37,966 nucleotides of DNA, taken from positions 1-37,966 of the forward strand of contig NZ_FRBS01000011.1 in the NCBI RefSeq assembly GCF_900142675.1, written 5' to 3'. Source of the stretch: Shouchella rhizosphaerae (GTDB taxonomy: Bacteria; Bacillota; Bacilli; Bacillales; Bacillaceae_D). A model generated the notes under the pieces. The model was given only the letters and a program-made list of their open reading frames with translations. It did not search any database and was not told the DNA's origin. The position numbers and the translations under genes were made by a program. Positions within the stretch are counted from its first letter, which is position 1, and each line of letters begins with the position of its first letter. Positions 7,006 to 15,448 of this stretch are shown here, piece by piece.

Positions 7006-7740
7006 CTAATTGTTTGAGATAAACTCTTCTAAATCAGAAATACTGTCAATATCTGCATTTCCAAGATAGTCGTCAAATACTTGATACTCTTGATGAACGT
7101 CTACAGATATATCATCTCTATGTTCAGTAACTCGATTTATGAACGTAACATCACCTTCAGTTTCAACTTCTAAATCTGAATCCAGTTGTCCCTGCATTCT
7201 TTTAGTATTGAATTCGACGCTTCCATCTTCTTCAATCTCTATTACATGTGCGCTCCAAGCACCTGTATAAAGACCTTCTTCAATATAACTACTGTCTTGA
7301 AGTAACAAAACATACTCTTTATCCATATCAATTTCTTCGTAATCAATCATTTCGACTACAACTTCTCCCAAATCTTCTCCGTTGTCACTTAGAATAGGAA
7401 TTGTGTCGGAAACACCTATAGCAGTTAGAATGGTATCTGAAACGTCTCCTTTTAATGACTCTGTTACCTCGAAGTCATAAAAGTGCCCCTCTGCATACAA
7501 CTCATCAGCAGGTTGAGTAGGATCATCAGCCGTGCGAATAAGATTTTCAGTTTTTATAAATTCAGTAAACTTTCCTTTGACAATAACTTCGGTGTCTTGA
7601 ATGATTTCTTCTAAGCTTCCCGGAATGTATTCATCTGAATCGTCATTCATCTGGTAAACCGTTTCTTCTGAATCATTACAAGCAACTAAAGTGCTAATTA
7701 ATATAATTGATCCTAAAGTAGTTATAAATTTTTTATTCAT
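7006..7740 (-). CDS. Lipoprotein of unknown function
   Basis: A 244-residue protein with a lipoprotein signal: MNKK basic start, hydrophobic core, lipobox LVAC with the cysteine at residue 21. The mature part is very acidic (many E and D, as in TVYQMNDDSDEYIPGSLEEI), which suits a surface protein of an alkaliphile. A central beta-rich region runs about 50-190 (VIVKGKFTEF; FEVTESLKGDVSDTILTAIG; DMDKEYVLLLQDSS). This resembles small Bacillus lipoproteins with an OB-like fold that have no known role. The start is supported by AGGAGG. It lies 19 bp downstream of a truncated metalloprotease on the same strand, so the two were probably cotranscribed. Confidence 0.75.
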   Translation of the reverse strand: MNKKFITTLGSIILISTLVACNDSEETVYQMNDDSDEYIPGSLEEIIQDTEVIVKGKFTEFIKTENLIRTADDPTQPADELYAEGHFYDFEVTESLKGDVSDTILTAIGVSDTIPILSDNGEDLGEVVVEMIDYEEIDMDKEYVLLLQDSSYIEEGLYTGAWSAHVIEIEEDGSVEFNTKRMQGQLDSDLEVETEGDVTFINRVTEHRDDISVDVHQEYQVFDDYLGNADIDSISDLEEFISNN

Positions 7741-7759
7741 TCTATGTCCTCCTATTCAT

Positions 7760-8092
7760 TTATCTTCTATTTACGTTAGCTATATCAGTTGCAGTACCTT
7801 GTATCAATGTACTGCGATTACGATTTGTATTCATTATTGAATTACCACTCGTACGATCAGCAAGCCCCAACATGTGACCAAGTTCATGAGAAGCCACGCT
7901 CTCTCTAACATTAGCATTATTGCGAATTTGGCTCAAATGAGTGTTTAGATACGTATGGAAAGGCGTTGTGCGACCAGCTCGACCTTGATAAAGGATCCTA
8001 CCATAAGTATTAGGTCTTGCAGGATCACTGTAGGCAGTCATTAAACTTGAAGATGAAGCGCTATATCTAATTATATGCCTATTTTGATTATT
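7760..8092 (-). pseudogene. 5'-truncated metzincin-type zinc metalloprotease
   Basis: The frame ending at 7760 contains HELGHMLGLAD, a full HExxHxxGxxD metzincin zinc motif, followed by SIMN, a Met-turn. This is the matrixin/M10-like catalytic end. From the first ATG (8041) it gives only 93 residues with no signal peptide. The frame is open upstream to a stop at 8092-8094, reading RHIIRYSASSSSLMTAYSD, which looks like more of the same protein but lacks a start. Just beyond lies transposase-derived sequence, so the 5' half appears to have been replaced or cut off by an insertion sequence. If translated from 8041, the product would be cytoplasmic and probably inactive. Confidence 0.65.
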
Positions 8093-8094
8093 AG

Positions 8095-8516
8095 ATCATT
8101 TTGTGTAAGCGTTACTTTAATCGGCGTCGAATCGAACCTATTTCTGGCACACAAATCCTTTGTCCCATAGCATTTGAATGTGATAAAAGATTTGATACAA
8201 ACACGTCGCTATTCCGAATCAACACGTATAATTTTCCCTAAACGTAGAAAAATGTGTAATCTATTCCCCCAAAGCCAACTTAAATAACCAACGGTAGGCA
8301 CAATGGTTTTAACTTCTTTGATCGTATGGTGTATCGGAGAAATGCCAAAGATGTATTAGATGTACACTATTCTAATCAACACCCCAGGACCGACACTCGA
8401 ACGGCCGAATCCTTTGAGTAAGATCTTCGACTAGTTCCATGAAATCAAAGTCAAAGGCCGCATCGAGCCTCATCCTCTGTTACCAGCTAATCAGTCCACA
8501 CCATTTCCATTTGCAT
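8095..8516 (-). mobile_element. Decayed IS1182-type transposase
   Basis: Translating the minus strand while changing frame gives ordered matches, from memory, to IS1182-family transposases. From 5' to 3': QMEMVWTD*LVTEDE, then LDAAFDFDFMELVEDL, then GVLIRIVYI*YIFGI and HHTIKEV, then a segment recalling PHFSTFGKNY (HIFLRLGKII), then FDSTPIKV at about 8112-8131. Internal stops and several frameshifts make it nonfunctional, and the C-terminal catalytic half is missing. The remnant ends where the truncated metalloprotease begins. No terminal inverted repeats or target duplication were identified with confidence. Confidence 0.6.
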
Positions 8517-8589
8517 AAGCTTATCTTCCAACTATTTGGACAACGTCCTTCATCACCCTGCACCTTTTCTCCCCTTTTAAATATAAAAA

Positions 8590-8635
8590 AGCCTGTCGAC
8601 TGTCTCGGTAAAAACCGATACATTGTCGACAGGCT
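8590..8635 (-). terminator. Terminator of the peptide-binding protein gene
   Basis: An 11-bp perfect stem AGCCTGTCGAC (8590-8600) / GTCGACAGGCT (8625-8635), with an inner stem TCGGT / ACCGA, followed on the minus strand by TTTTTTATATTT. Confidence 0.8.
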
Positions 8636-8667
8636 GGAAAGCTGCCAACATTGGCAGCCCTTCATTT

Positions 8668-10272
8668 TTATTGCTCAATATACGTGTCGTGGAACAAGAA
8701 GTCGCCTGCAGGCGAAACGGCAATGTTTTTCACTTCATCGCGGACGCCATTCAAATATTTTTTCGTTGTTGTAAACACAACTGGCACTTCTTCATTTAAG
8801 ATTGTTTGTGCTTCAGCATAAAGCTCATTACGCTTATCTTCATCTATTTCTTTGGCAGCTTCATCTAAAATCGCATCCAAATCAGGATTTGAGTAGAACG
8901 AACGGTTGCCTGGCTCACCCATGCTATCAGAATGGAAGAGCGGCGCTAACGCGTAGTCTGCATCTCCTGTAGCTGAGCTCCAGCCAAGGATAAACATTTC
9001 ATGTTCACCGTTTGCCGTTGCATCCAAATATGTTGCCCATTCTTGGATATTGATGTCAACCGTAATGTTCAGATCAGCTAGTTGATTTTGGATGTATTGC
9101 GCTAAATCAACACGTGCCGCTGTATCATTCGTAGAAAGTGTTACTTCAAAGCCATCTTCATAGCCTGCTTCTGCAAGCAATTCTTTCGCAGCTTCTACAT
9201 CATAAGAAAGCGGCTCTGCATTTGGATCATGGCCAATAACGCCAGGAGAAACTGGGCTTGTTGCCGGAAGTTCATAGCCGTCTAAAATATCGTTAGCAAT
9301 TACATTTTTATCAATCGCCATTGCAATTGCTTGGCGGACGCGGACATCATCAAAAGGCTCTTTCTCAGTATTAAAGCCAAAGTAAGAAGCAGAAATGCTT
9401 TCCGTTTCTAACAAATGTGCGCCGTCTGTTGCTTGCAATTGAGCAACACCTGACACGTCAAGCGGTTCAATAAAATGAGAGCTTCCTGTTTCCAGTTCCG
9501 CTAAACGCGTGTTGCCATCTGGAACCGTTTTGAACGTGACAGAATCAAGTTTTGCTGGCTCGCCCCAATACTCTTCGTTTTTCTTAAAGACAAGTTCAGA
9601 AGAACCGATTTGGCCGCTTTCATATTTAAAATAACCTGTTCCTGCTGGGTTTGCATTCACTTCAGTCGAAGGTTGCTCGCCGTTTTCCATCGCCTCATAG
9701 TCAGCGTCGATAACGTCAGGGCTAATCATAAAACCAGCGTTATGAGCAAAGCTATAAATGAGTGGCGCAAACGGTTCTTCCGTCACGAACTCAATTTCAT
9801 AGTCGTTGATGACGTTAATTTCTGAAATCTCTTCAAATAAAAACGCCCGTGGTGAGGCAAGTGCTTCATCGGTAATACGTTCAATATTCTTTTTAACGGC
9901 TTCTGCATTGAATTCCGCGCCGTCATGGAATTTAACACCTTCTTGCAATTTGAACGTCAACGCTGTTCCCTCGTCATTCCACTCATAACCCGTTGCCAGA
10001 CTTGGTTGTAGTTCCATGTTTTCGTCAAAATCGACTAATGTTTCATAAACTTGCCCTTGGACTTGGCCAGATGGCACGTCATTGACTTGGTGCGGGTCTA
10101 AGGCAACAATGTCAGAGTTCATTGCTACAACAAGATCGCCGCCTTGTCCGCTTTCTTCTGCGCCTTCTCCGCCGCCCGTGTTTGTGTTTTCATCTGGTTC
10201 ACTGGAGCATGCAGCGAGTCCAGCAGCTACAGTTAAAGCCATAACACCGTATAACGGTTTTTTTACATTCAT
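8668..10272 (-). CDS. Peptide/glutathione-type ABC transporter substrate-binding lipoprotein
   Basis: A 534-residue extracytoplasmic solute-binding protein of family 5. It has a signal peptide with lipobox LAAC (cysteine about residue 22), a short Gly/Glu linker, then typical SBP_bac_5 stretches (LDPHQVNDVPSGQVQGQVYE; LQEGVKFHDGAEFNAEAV; FDDVRVRQAIAMAIDK). It captures oligopeptides or a related ligand such as glutathione outside the membrane. The ATG at 10272 is chosen because AAGGGGGA precedes it and a proper signal peptide follows. It is divergent from the matching permease and ATPase genes starting at 10768, which is unusual, since the binding protein normally lies in the same operon. The exact substrate cannot be read from sequence. 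Confidence 0.9.
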   Translation of the reverse strand: MNVKKPLYGVMALTVAAGLAACSSEPDENTNTGGGEGAEESGQGGDLVVAMNSDIVALDPHQVNDVPSGQVQGQVYETLVDFDENMELQPSLATGYEWNDEGTALTFKLQEGVKFHDGAEFNAEAVKKNIERITDEALASPRAFLFEEISEINVINDYEIEFVTEEPFAPLIYSFAHNAGFMISPDVIDADYEAMENGEQPSTEVNANPAGTGYFKYESGQIGSSELVFKKNEEYWGEPAKLDSVTFKTVPDGNTRLAELETGSSHFIEPLDVSGVAQLQATDGAHLLETESISASYFGFNTEKEPFDDVRVRQAIAMAIDKNVIANDILDGYELPATSPVSPGVIGHDPNAEPLSYDVEAAKELLAEAGYEDGFEVTLSTNDTAARVDLAQYIQNQLADLNITVDINIQEWATYLDATANGEHEMFILGWSSATGDADYALAPLFHSDSMGEPGNRSFYSNPDLDAILDEAAKEIDEDKRNELYAEAQTILNEEVPVVFTTTKKYLNGVRDEVKNIAVSPAGDFLFHDTYIEQ

Positions 10273-10296
10273 TATTTTTATCCCCCTTGTTCTCTT

Positions 10297-10311
10297 AAAT
10301 TTCTGTAAAAC
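10297..10311. promoter_or_regulatory. Possible CodY box
   Basis: AAATTTCTGTAAAAC matches 11 of 15 positions of the CodY consensus AATTTTCWGAAAATT and lies in the 5' untranslated region of the binding-protein gene. CodY commonly represses peptide transporters in Bacillus. Four mismatches make this weak. Confidence 0.25.
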
Positions 10312-10318
10312 AAATTTC

Positions 10319-10347
10319 ACTATATACTATTTTACACAAATAAACAA
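10319..10347 (-). promoter_or_regulatory. Sigma-A promoter of the binding-protein gene
   Basis: Minus-strand TTGTTT (10342-10347), 17-base spacer, TATAGT (10319-10324), about 47 bp before the start codon. Confidence 0.6.
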
Positions 10348-10698
10348 TGTCCTGCTTTAAACATTCACATTAATCGGGACTTTAGTCATAATTATTTATA
10401 CTAATATATTGATTTACTTGATTTTAATGGTAATATACTATGTTTTATTGCTTTCTTCAGCGCATTTCTTTTATTTTCCTATTATAATAGCGACCATTTT
10501 CCACTCTTGGTTCACAAGAGTGGATCGGAAAGTATGTTCCCATTCGTTTCATAATCGGTCTCAAGGATGCCAACTGGATTTATAGTGACTCACCCCTGAT
10601 TCGATAAATCTCCATAAAACTGTGTTCAAATCCGAAAATTCCCTTTGCATATGTCGACATTATTCGCTAAAATACTATATTAAGATTGCTATTTTAGA
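10348..10698. other. AT-rich divergent regulatory region
   Basis: No coding frame is supported between the two divergent transporter promoters. It contains a perfect 9-bp hairpin CCACTCTTG / CAAGAGTGG (10501-10523) that lacks a T tract on either strand, so it is not an obvious terminator. Several AT-rich segments could bind regulators. Confidence 0.5.
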
Positions 10699-10728
10699 TT
10701 GTTTTCGTTTTAAAACGTGTTGTATAAT
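10699..10728 (+). promoter_or_regulatory. Sigma-A promoter of the transporter operon with palindrome
   Basis: TTGTTT (10699-10704), 18-base spacer, TATAAT (10723-10728). The spacer includes the perfect palindrome CGTTTTAAAACG (10706-10717), a candidate operator. Confidence 0.6.
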
Positions 10729-10767
10729 CAGATGATGCGTATAAGTTGAAAAGAAAGGAAGTTGAAT

Positions 10768-11658
10768 ATGTCTCAGGATACTGCAAGTCAGCCAATCGGC
10801 CAAGTTGCACAAAAGCCTTGGGTGCGAAATTGGAAGGCTTTTTTAGGTCGTTTGTTGTCGAACAAGTCTGCCGTCTTTGGCGGATCGCTGATTATTATTC
10901 TAGCAATCTTAGCCGTCATCGGTCCTTGGATTGCTCCACAAGGCATTAATGAACAAGACTTTGCACTTAAATTACAAGGACCTACTACTGAACATTGGTT
11001 CGGCACCGATGATTTTGGCCGTGATGTGTTCTCACGTATTTTACACGGTTTAAGCATTACGTTTCGTATTGGTTTCGTTTCCGTCGCCATCGCCGGCACG
11101 GTTGGAACCGTTATTGGCATTATTTCTGGCTACTATGGCGGTAAGCTCGATGCGATTATTATGCGGATTATGGATATTCTTTTAGCATTTCCAAGCATTA
11201 TCCTTGCACTTGCAATCGTTGCGACACTCGGGCCTGGCTTGAATAACATTATTCTTGCGGTAGCAATCAGCGCATTTCCAGTATTTGCACGGATTGCAAG
11301 AGGCTCAACACTATCTGTCAAAAAATTAGAATATATCGATGCTGTAAAAGCGCTGGGTGCTAGCGATACTCGCATTATTTTTAAGCATATATTACCAAAT
11401 ACAATGTCGCCATTAATTGTACAATCGACTTTATCGATTGCAACTGGTGTTTTATCTGCCGCAGGCCTCTCTTTTCTTGGTTTAGGCGTTTCGCCTCCTA
11501 GCCCTGAATGGGGTGCGATGTTAAATAGCGGAAAAGTATACATGTTCCAGGCTCCGCATATGACCTACGCCCCTGGACTAGCAATTGTCTTGTTTGTCCT
11601 CGCCTTTAACCTGTTCGGCGATGGGCTTCGTGATGCGCTTGATCCAAAGACAAAGTAA
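10768..11658 (+). CDS. Peptide ABC transporter permease, DppC/OppC type
   Basis: A 296-residue membrane protein with an N-terminal transmembrane helix (about 30-50), the GTDDFGRDVFSRILHG motif of DppC-like permeases, and a cluster of about five further helices. The cytoplasmic EAA loop (EYIDAVKALGASDTRIIFKHILPN) contacts the ATPases. It forms the translocation channel with the DppB-type partner encoded next. The ATG at 10768 is chosen over the nearby TTG because AAAGGAAG lies about seven bases upstream. It is the first gene of a C-B-D-F operon; many homologous operons place the B-type subunit first. Confidence 0.92.
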   Translation: MSQDTASQPIGQVAQKPWVRNWKAFLGRLLSNKSAVFGGSLIIILAILAVIGPWIAPQGINEQDFALKLQGPTTEHWFGTDDFGRDVFSRILHGLSITFRIGFVSVAIAGTVGTVIGIISGYYGGKLDAIIMRIMDILLAFPSIILALAIVATLGPGLNNIILAVAISAFPVFARIARGSTLSVKKLEYIDAVKALGASDTRIIFKHILPNTMSPLIVQSTLSIATGVLSAAGLSFLGLGVSPPSPEWGAMLNSGKVYMFQAPHMTYAPGLAIVLFVLAFNLFGDGLRDALDPKTK

Positions 11659-11680
11659 TTTATAGAAAAGAGGTGCACCT

Positions 11681-12631
11681 ATGTTTAAGTTTTTAGTCCG
11701 CAGATTGCTCCAGCTCATACCTGTTATCATCGGGGTAACATTAATTGTTTTTTCATTAATGCATTTTATTCCTGGCGACCCCGCTCAAGTACTTGCAGGC
11801 GAATCGGCTACGCCTCAACAAATCGAAGCCATTAATGAACGACTCGGTCTAAATGACCCTTATCCAGTTCAATATTTTCGTTATATGACCAACTTAGTTC
11901 AATTCGATTTAGGGAATTCTTTACGGAATGGACAGCCTGTTTCTGATTTAATTCTTCAGCGAATAGGCATAACGCTCGAACTTTCGATATACAGTACGAT
12001 TCTCAGTATTTTTCTTGGCTTGATTGCAGGTGTCCTGTCTGCCACAAAGCGTGGTTCATTCCGTGATTCTGCGATTATGGTGTTGGCTTTGTTTGGGATG
12101 TCCATGCCAAACTTTTGGCTTGGCCTTGTGCTGATCCAATGGTTCGCATTAGGAAACATTCCATTTATCGGAAAATTCATCGATACAGCTTGGTTTCCTC
12201 CTTCTGGGTGGGGCAGCTTTGAGCAACTTGTGCTACCTGTATTTATGCTTGGCATTTCAGGGGCAGCGATTGTTGCCCGGATGACTCGTTCCAGCATGCT
12301 AGAAGTTATTAACCAAGACTATATTCGCACGGCCCGTGCCAAAGGGGTTAGGGAGCGGATTGTTATTTATCAACATGCTTTAAAAAACGCGTTAATTCCA
12401 GTTATTACCGTAGTCGGTTTGAGCTTTGGCAGCTTGCTTGGCGGTGCCGTTCTCGCCGAGAGCGTGTTTGCCATTAACGGAATGGGCCGGCTAATTTACG
12501 ACGCGATTAACAACCGTGACTTTCCTGTCATGCAAGGTGGCATTTTAGTTGCTTCGCTTTTATTCGTCCTTGTTAACTTGCTTGTAGACATTGCCTATCG
12601 ATTCGTAAACAAACGGGTTGAAACGGAATAA
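11681..12631 (+). CDS. Peptide ABC transporter permease, DppB/OppB type
   Basis: A 316-residue integral membrane protein. It starts with the typical RRLLQLIPVIIGVTLIVFSLMH helix region and the following HFIPGDPAQVLAGESATPQQ segment of DppB-like permeases. Further features are about six membrane helices, the EAA loop QDYIRTARAKGVRERIVIYQ (about 208-227) and the GAVLAESVFAINGMGRL motif near the C-terminus. It pairs with the DppC-type subunit 22 bp upstream. The start follows AAGAGGTG. Length is normal for the family. Confidence 0.93.
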   Translation: MFKFLVRRLLQLIPVIIGVTLIVFSLMHFIPGDPAQVLAGESATPQQIEAINERLGLNDPYPVQYFRYMTNLVQFDLGNSLRNGQPVSDLILQRIGITLELSIYSTILSIFLGLIAGVLSATKRGSFRDSAIMVLALFGMSMPNFWLGLVLIQWFALGNIPFIGKFIDTAWFPPSGWGSFEQLVLPVFMLGISGAAIVARMTRSSMLEVINQDYIRTARAKGVRERIVIYQHALKNALIPVITVVGLSFGSLLGGAVLAESVFAINGMGRLIYDAINNRDFPVMQGGILVASLLFVLVNLLVDIAYRFVNKRVETE

Positions 12632-12658
12632 ATCGTTTAAGAGAAAGGAGTGAGACGA

Positions 12659-13681
12659 TTGGCTAATGATCCGATCTTGCAAATACGTGATCTACGTACT
12701 TCTTTTTTCACAAAGGAATTAGAAGTAAAAGCGGTAGATGGTGTGACATTTGATGTGGAAAAAGGAAAAACGCTTGGCATTGTTGGGGAATCGGGTTCTG
12801 GTAAAAGCATTACGTCCCTATCAATATTAAATTTGCTCTCACATCCAGGAAAAGTGGTCGGTGGGGAGATTTTGTTTAAGGGCGATGATTTGTTGAAAAA
12901 AACGCCTGCGCAAATGCGGAAAATTCGCGGCAACGAAATTTCGATGATTTTCCAGGAGCCGATGACATCGTTAAACCCGACCTTTACAGTCGGGCAGCAA
13001 ATTAGTGAGTCTTTTCGCATTCACGAACATTTATCCAAAAAAGAAGCACGCGCTCGTTCCATTGAGATGTTGAAACTGGTTGGCATTCCTTCTCCTGAGA
13101 AACGGATTGACCAATACCCGTTTGAGCTTTCAGGCGGAATGCGGCAACGTGTCATGATTGCAATCGCTCTTGCGTGCAACCCACACTTGCTCATTGCGGA
13201 TGAACCGACAACCGCACTCGATGTGACGATTCAAGCGCAAATTCTTGAGTTAATTAAAGACTTGCAAAATCGCCTTGGCATGTCTGTTATTATGATTACT
13301 CATGACCTTGGGGTTGTAGCGGAGACATGCGACAACGTCGCCGTGATGTACGGTGGACAAGTCGTGGAGTACGCCTCTGTCCATGACTTGTTTACAAAAC
13401 CGCGCCACCCATATACAGTCGGCCTTATGCAATCGTTGCCGCGCCATGATGAAGACGTAGAAGGCGATCTGTCTATTATAAAAGGTTCTGTGCCAGCGCC
13501 AGCCGATATGCCAAAAGGCTGCCGTTTTGCGCCTCGCTGCCCATTTGCAAGCGACATTTGCAAAGAGCTGCCTGAACTCGAAACAAATGAAGACGGCAGC
13601 CAAATCCGCTGCTGGATTTACACGGATAAATGGGATAAGCCGGAGGTGAATGTACGTGAGCAATACGCTACTAAAAGTTGA
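12659..13681 (+). CDS. Peptide ABC transporter ATP-binding protein, DppD/OppD type
   Basis: A 340-residue ATPase with Walker A GESGSGKS, Q-loop FQEPMTSLNP, signature LSGGMRQRV, Walker B LLIADEPTTALD and switch histidine THD. The C-terminal oligopeptide-transport extension carries the cysteine cluster CRFAPRCPFASDIC, which in OppD/DppD relatives can hold an iron-sulphur cluster. It powers transport together with the next gene product. The likely start is TTG at 12659, eight bases after AAAGGAG. A GTG at 12650 overlaps the ribosome binding site and is less likely. The end overlaps the next gene by 26 bp. Confidence 0.93.
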   Translation: MANDPILQIRDLRTSFFTKELEVKAVDGVTFDVEKGKTLGIVGESGSGKSITSLSILNLLSHPGKVVGGEILFKGDDLLKKTPAQMRKIRGNEISMIFQEPMTSLNPTFTVGQQISESFRIHEHLSKKEARARSIEMLKLVGIPSPEKRIDQYPFELSGGMRQRVMIAIALACNPHLLIADEPTTALDVTIQAQILELIKDLQNRLGMSVIMITHDLGVVAETCDNVAVMYGGQVVEYASVHDLFTKPRHPYTVGLMQSLPRHDEDVEGDLSIIKGSVPAPADMPKGCRFAPRCPFASDICKELPELETNEDGSQIRCWIYTDKWDKPEVNVREQYATKS

Positions 13682-14669
13682 CCATTTAAAGCAATATTTC
13701 CCGATTAAAGGGGGCTTCTTAGGACGGACGGTCAACCATGTCAAAGCGGTTGATGACATTTCGTTTGAAGTCAAAGAAGGCGAAACGGTCTCGATTGTAG
13801 GTGAGTCCGGCTGCGGAAAGTCTACAACTGGCCGGGCAATTCTCCGTCTTGACGAACCGACTTCAGGAAAAATCCAGTTCCAAGGCGAAGATTTGCTCTC
13901 ATTGAACCGTAACCAAATGCGGAAAAAACGCAAAGACTTGCAAATTATTTTCCAAGATCCGTATGCATCGATCAACCCGCGGCAAACGGTTCGCCAAGTG
14001 CTTTCAGAAGCGATGGCCATCCAAGGCGTTGCGCCTGCCAGGGATCATGATCGGCTTATTCGCGAACTAATGAAAACGGTCGGTTTAGGCGAACACCAAA
14101 TTGATCGCTTCCCTCACGAATTTAGTGGCGGCCAGCGTCAACGCGTTGGAATCGCCAGAGCCTTAGCTGTGAATCCAAAATTGATCATTTGCGACGAAGC
14201 GGTTTCCGCGCTTGATGTATCGATCCAAGCACAAGTCATTAACTTGCTCAAAAAATTGCAACGGGAACTAAAATTAACGTATTTGTTTATTTCCCATGAC
14301 TTAGGTGTCGTCCGTCATATTTCAGACCGCGTCATTGTCATGTATCTTGGCCGCATTGTGGAAATGGGCGATAAAAAATCGGTTTTCGATAATCCTCAGC
14401 ATCCGTATACAAAAGCGTTGCTGTCTGCGATTCCAAAACCGGATCCGAGCATAAAAAAAGAGCGCATCATTTTGCAAGGCGACGTGCCATCGCCAATTGA
14501 TCCCCCAAGCGGATGCCGTTTTCATACACGTTGTCCATTTGCAACAGAAAAATGCAAAACAGAAGTCCCTGAATTGCGGACAACCAAAGGAATGGCAAAT
14601 AGCCATGCCGGAGCATGCCATTATATGGAGGAAATTTCTTCTGGCGAACACCAACCTGCTTATTCTTAA
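13656..14669 (+). CDS. Peptide ABC transporter ATP-binding protein, DppF/OppF type
   Basis: A 337-residue ATPase with Walker A GESGCGKST, Q-loop FQDPYASINPRQT, signature FSGGQRQRVGIARAL, Walker B LIICDEAVSALD and ISHDLGVV. It has the same C-terminal oligopeptide extension with CRFHTRCPFATEKC. It forms the nucleotide-binding heterodimer with the DppD-type subunit. The GTG at 13656 lies six bases after GGAGGTGA and is preferred to the ATG at 13650, which is adjacent to that site. It begins inside the previous gene, so translation is coupled. A strong shared terminator follows. Confidence 0.93.
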   Translation: MSNTLLKVDHLKQYFPIKGGFLGRTVNHVKAVDDISFEVKEGETVSIVGESGCGKSTTGRAILRLDEPTSGKIQFQGEDLLSLNRNQMRKKRKDLQIIFQDPYASINPRQTVRQVLSEAMAIQGVAPARDHDRLIRELMKTVGLGEHQIDRFPHEFSGGQRQRVGIARALAVNPKLIICDEAVSALDVSIQAQVINLLKKLQRELKLTYLFISHDLGVVRHISDRVIVMYLGRIVEMGDKKSVFDNPQHPYTKALLSAIPKPDPSIKKERIILQGDVPSPIDPPSGCRFHTRCPFATEKCKTEVPELRTTKGMANSHAGACHYMEEISSGEHQPAYS

Positions 14670-14678
14670 AAACGCGTT

Positions 14679-14722
14679 AAAGCCTGCTTTTGGCCATTTT
14701 GATGGCCGAAAGCAGGCTTTTA
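14679..14722. terminator. Bidirectional terminator between convergent ABC operons
   Basis: Stem AAAGCCTGCTTT..GGCCAT / ATGGCC..AAAGCAGGCTTT, with T-rich tail on the plus side and AACGCGTTTTTA on the minus side. Confidence 0.85.
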
Positions 14723-14725
14723 TGT

Positions 14726-15448
14726 TTACAAGACTTTGCTTAAAAACGATTTTGTCCGCTCGTTTTTCGTTTGTTCAAAAATCTCTACAGGCGTGCCCTC
14801 TTCAACAAGGCGACCCTCATCCATAAAGAAAACGCGATCACCGACTTCACGGGCAAACCCCATTTCATGTGTGACGACAATCATCGTCATCCCTTCCAAT
14901 GCCAATTCTTTCATGACAGAAAGGACGTCGCCGACAAGCTCAGGGTCCAGTGCGGACGTCGGTTCATCAAACAGCATCACTTTCGGATTCATTGACAACG
15001 CTCTTGCAATCGCCACACGCTGTTTTTGTCCGCCTGACAAGCTGGCCGGGTAAGCATCTGCTTTATCCTCTAAACCGACTTTCTCAAGAAGCTTCTTGGC
15101 TGCCGCCACCGCTTCCCCTTTTTCAATGCCCCGCACTTTCAATGGCGCAAGTGTGATATTTTCCAATACTGTCTTGTGAGGAAACAAATTAAAATGTTGA
15201 AACACCATGCCCACTTCCTGGCGCACAGCGTTAATATTCGTTTTCGGGTCGGCAATATTGACGCCATCAATGACGACTTCCCCAGATGTGATGTCTTCAA
15301 GCCGGTTTAAACAGCGGAGAAACGTACTTTTCCCAGAGCCAGACGGGCCAATAATGCAAACGACTTCCTTTTCGCGAATGTCCGTCGTAATTCCCTTTAG
15401 TACTTCATGGTCTCCAAACGATTTATGCAAATCCGTTACTTTAATCAT
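14726..15448 (-). CDS. Polar amino-acid ABC transporter ATP-binding protein
   Basis: A 240-residue ATPase of the GlnQ/ArtR type. Motifs: Walker [10 protein letters not shown] (about 33-41), Q-loop FQHFNLFPH, signature [15 protein letters not shown], Walker [13 protein letters not shown] and H-loop VTHEMGF. The whole N-terminal stretch ([20 protein letters not shown]) resembles the B. subtilis arginine transporter ATPase ArtR (YqiZ), but glutamine or cystine cannot be excluded. It overlaps the permease gene by 4 bp, so the two are translationally coupled. It is the last gene of a binding protein, permease, ATPase operon. Confidence 0.93.
   Translation of the reverse strand: MIKVTDLHKSFGDHEVLKGITTDIREKEVVCIIGPSGSGKSTFLRCLNRLEDITSGEVVIDGVNIADPKTNINAVRQEVGMVFQHFNLFPHKTVLENITLAPLKVRGIEKGEAVAAAKKLLEKVGLEDKADAYPASLSGGQKQRVAIARALSMNPKVMLFDEPTSALDPELVGDVLSVMKELALEGMTMIVVTHEMGFAREVGDRVFFMDEGRLVEEGTPVEIFEQTKNERTKSFLSKVL

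Noticed and set aside
8439-8774. Plus-strand frame of 111 codons over the IS remnant and binding-protein end
   Set aside because: It crosses a terminator and the end of the binding-protein gene, has no ribosome binding site, and its sequence is the antisense of transposase fragments.
10501-10523. Terminator at the CCACTCTTG hairpin
   Set aside because: There is no T tract on either side and no gene ends nearby; it may be an operator or chance.
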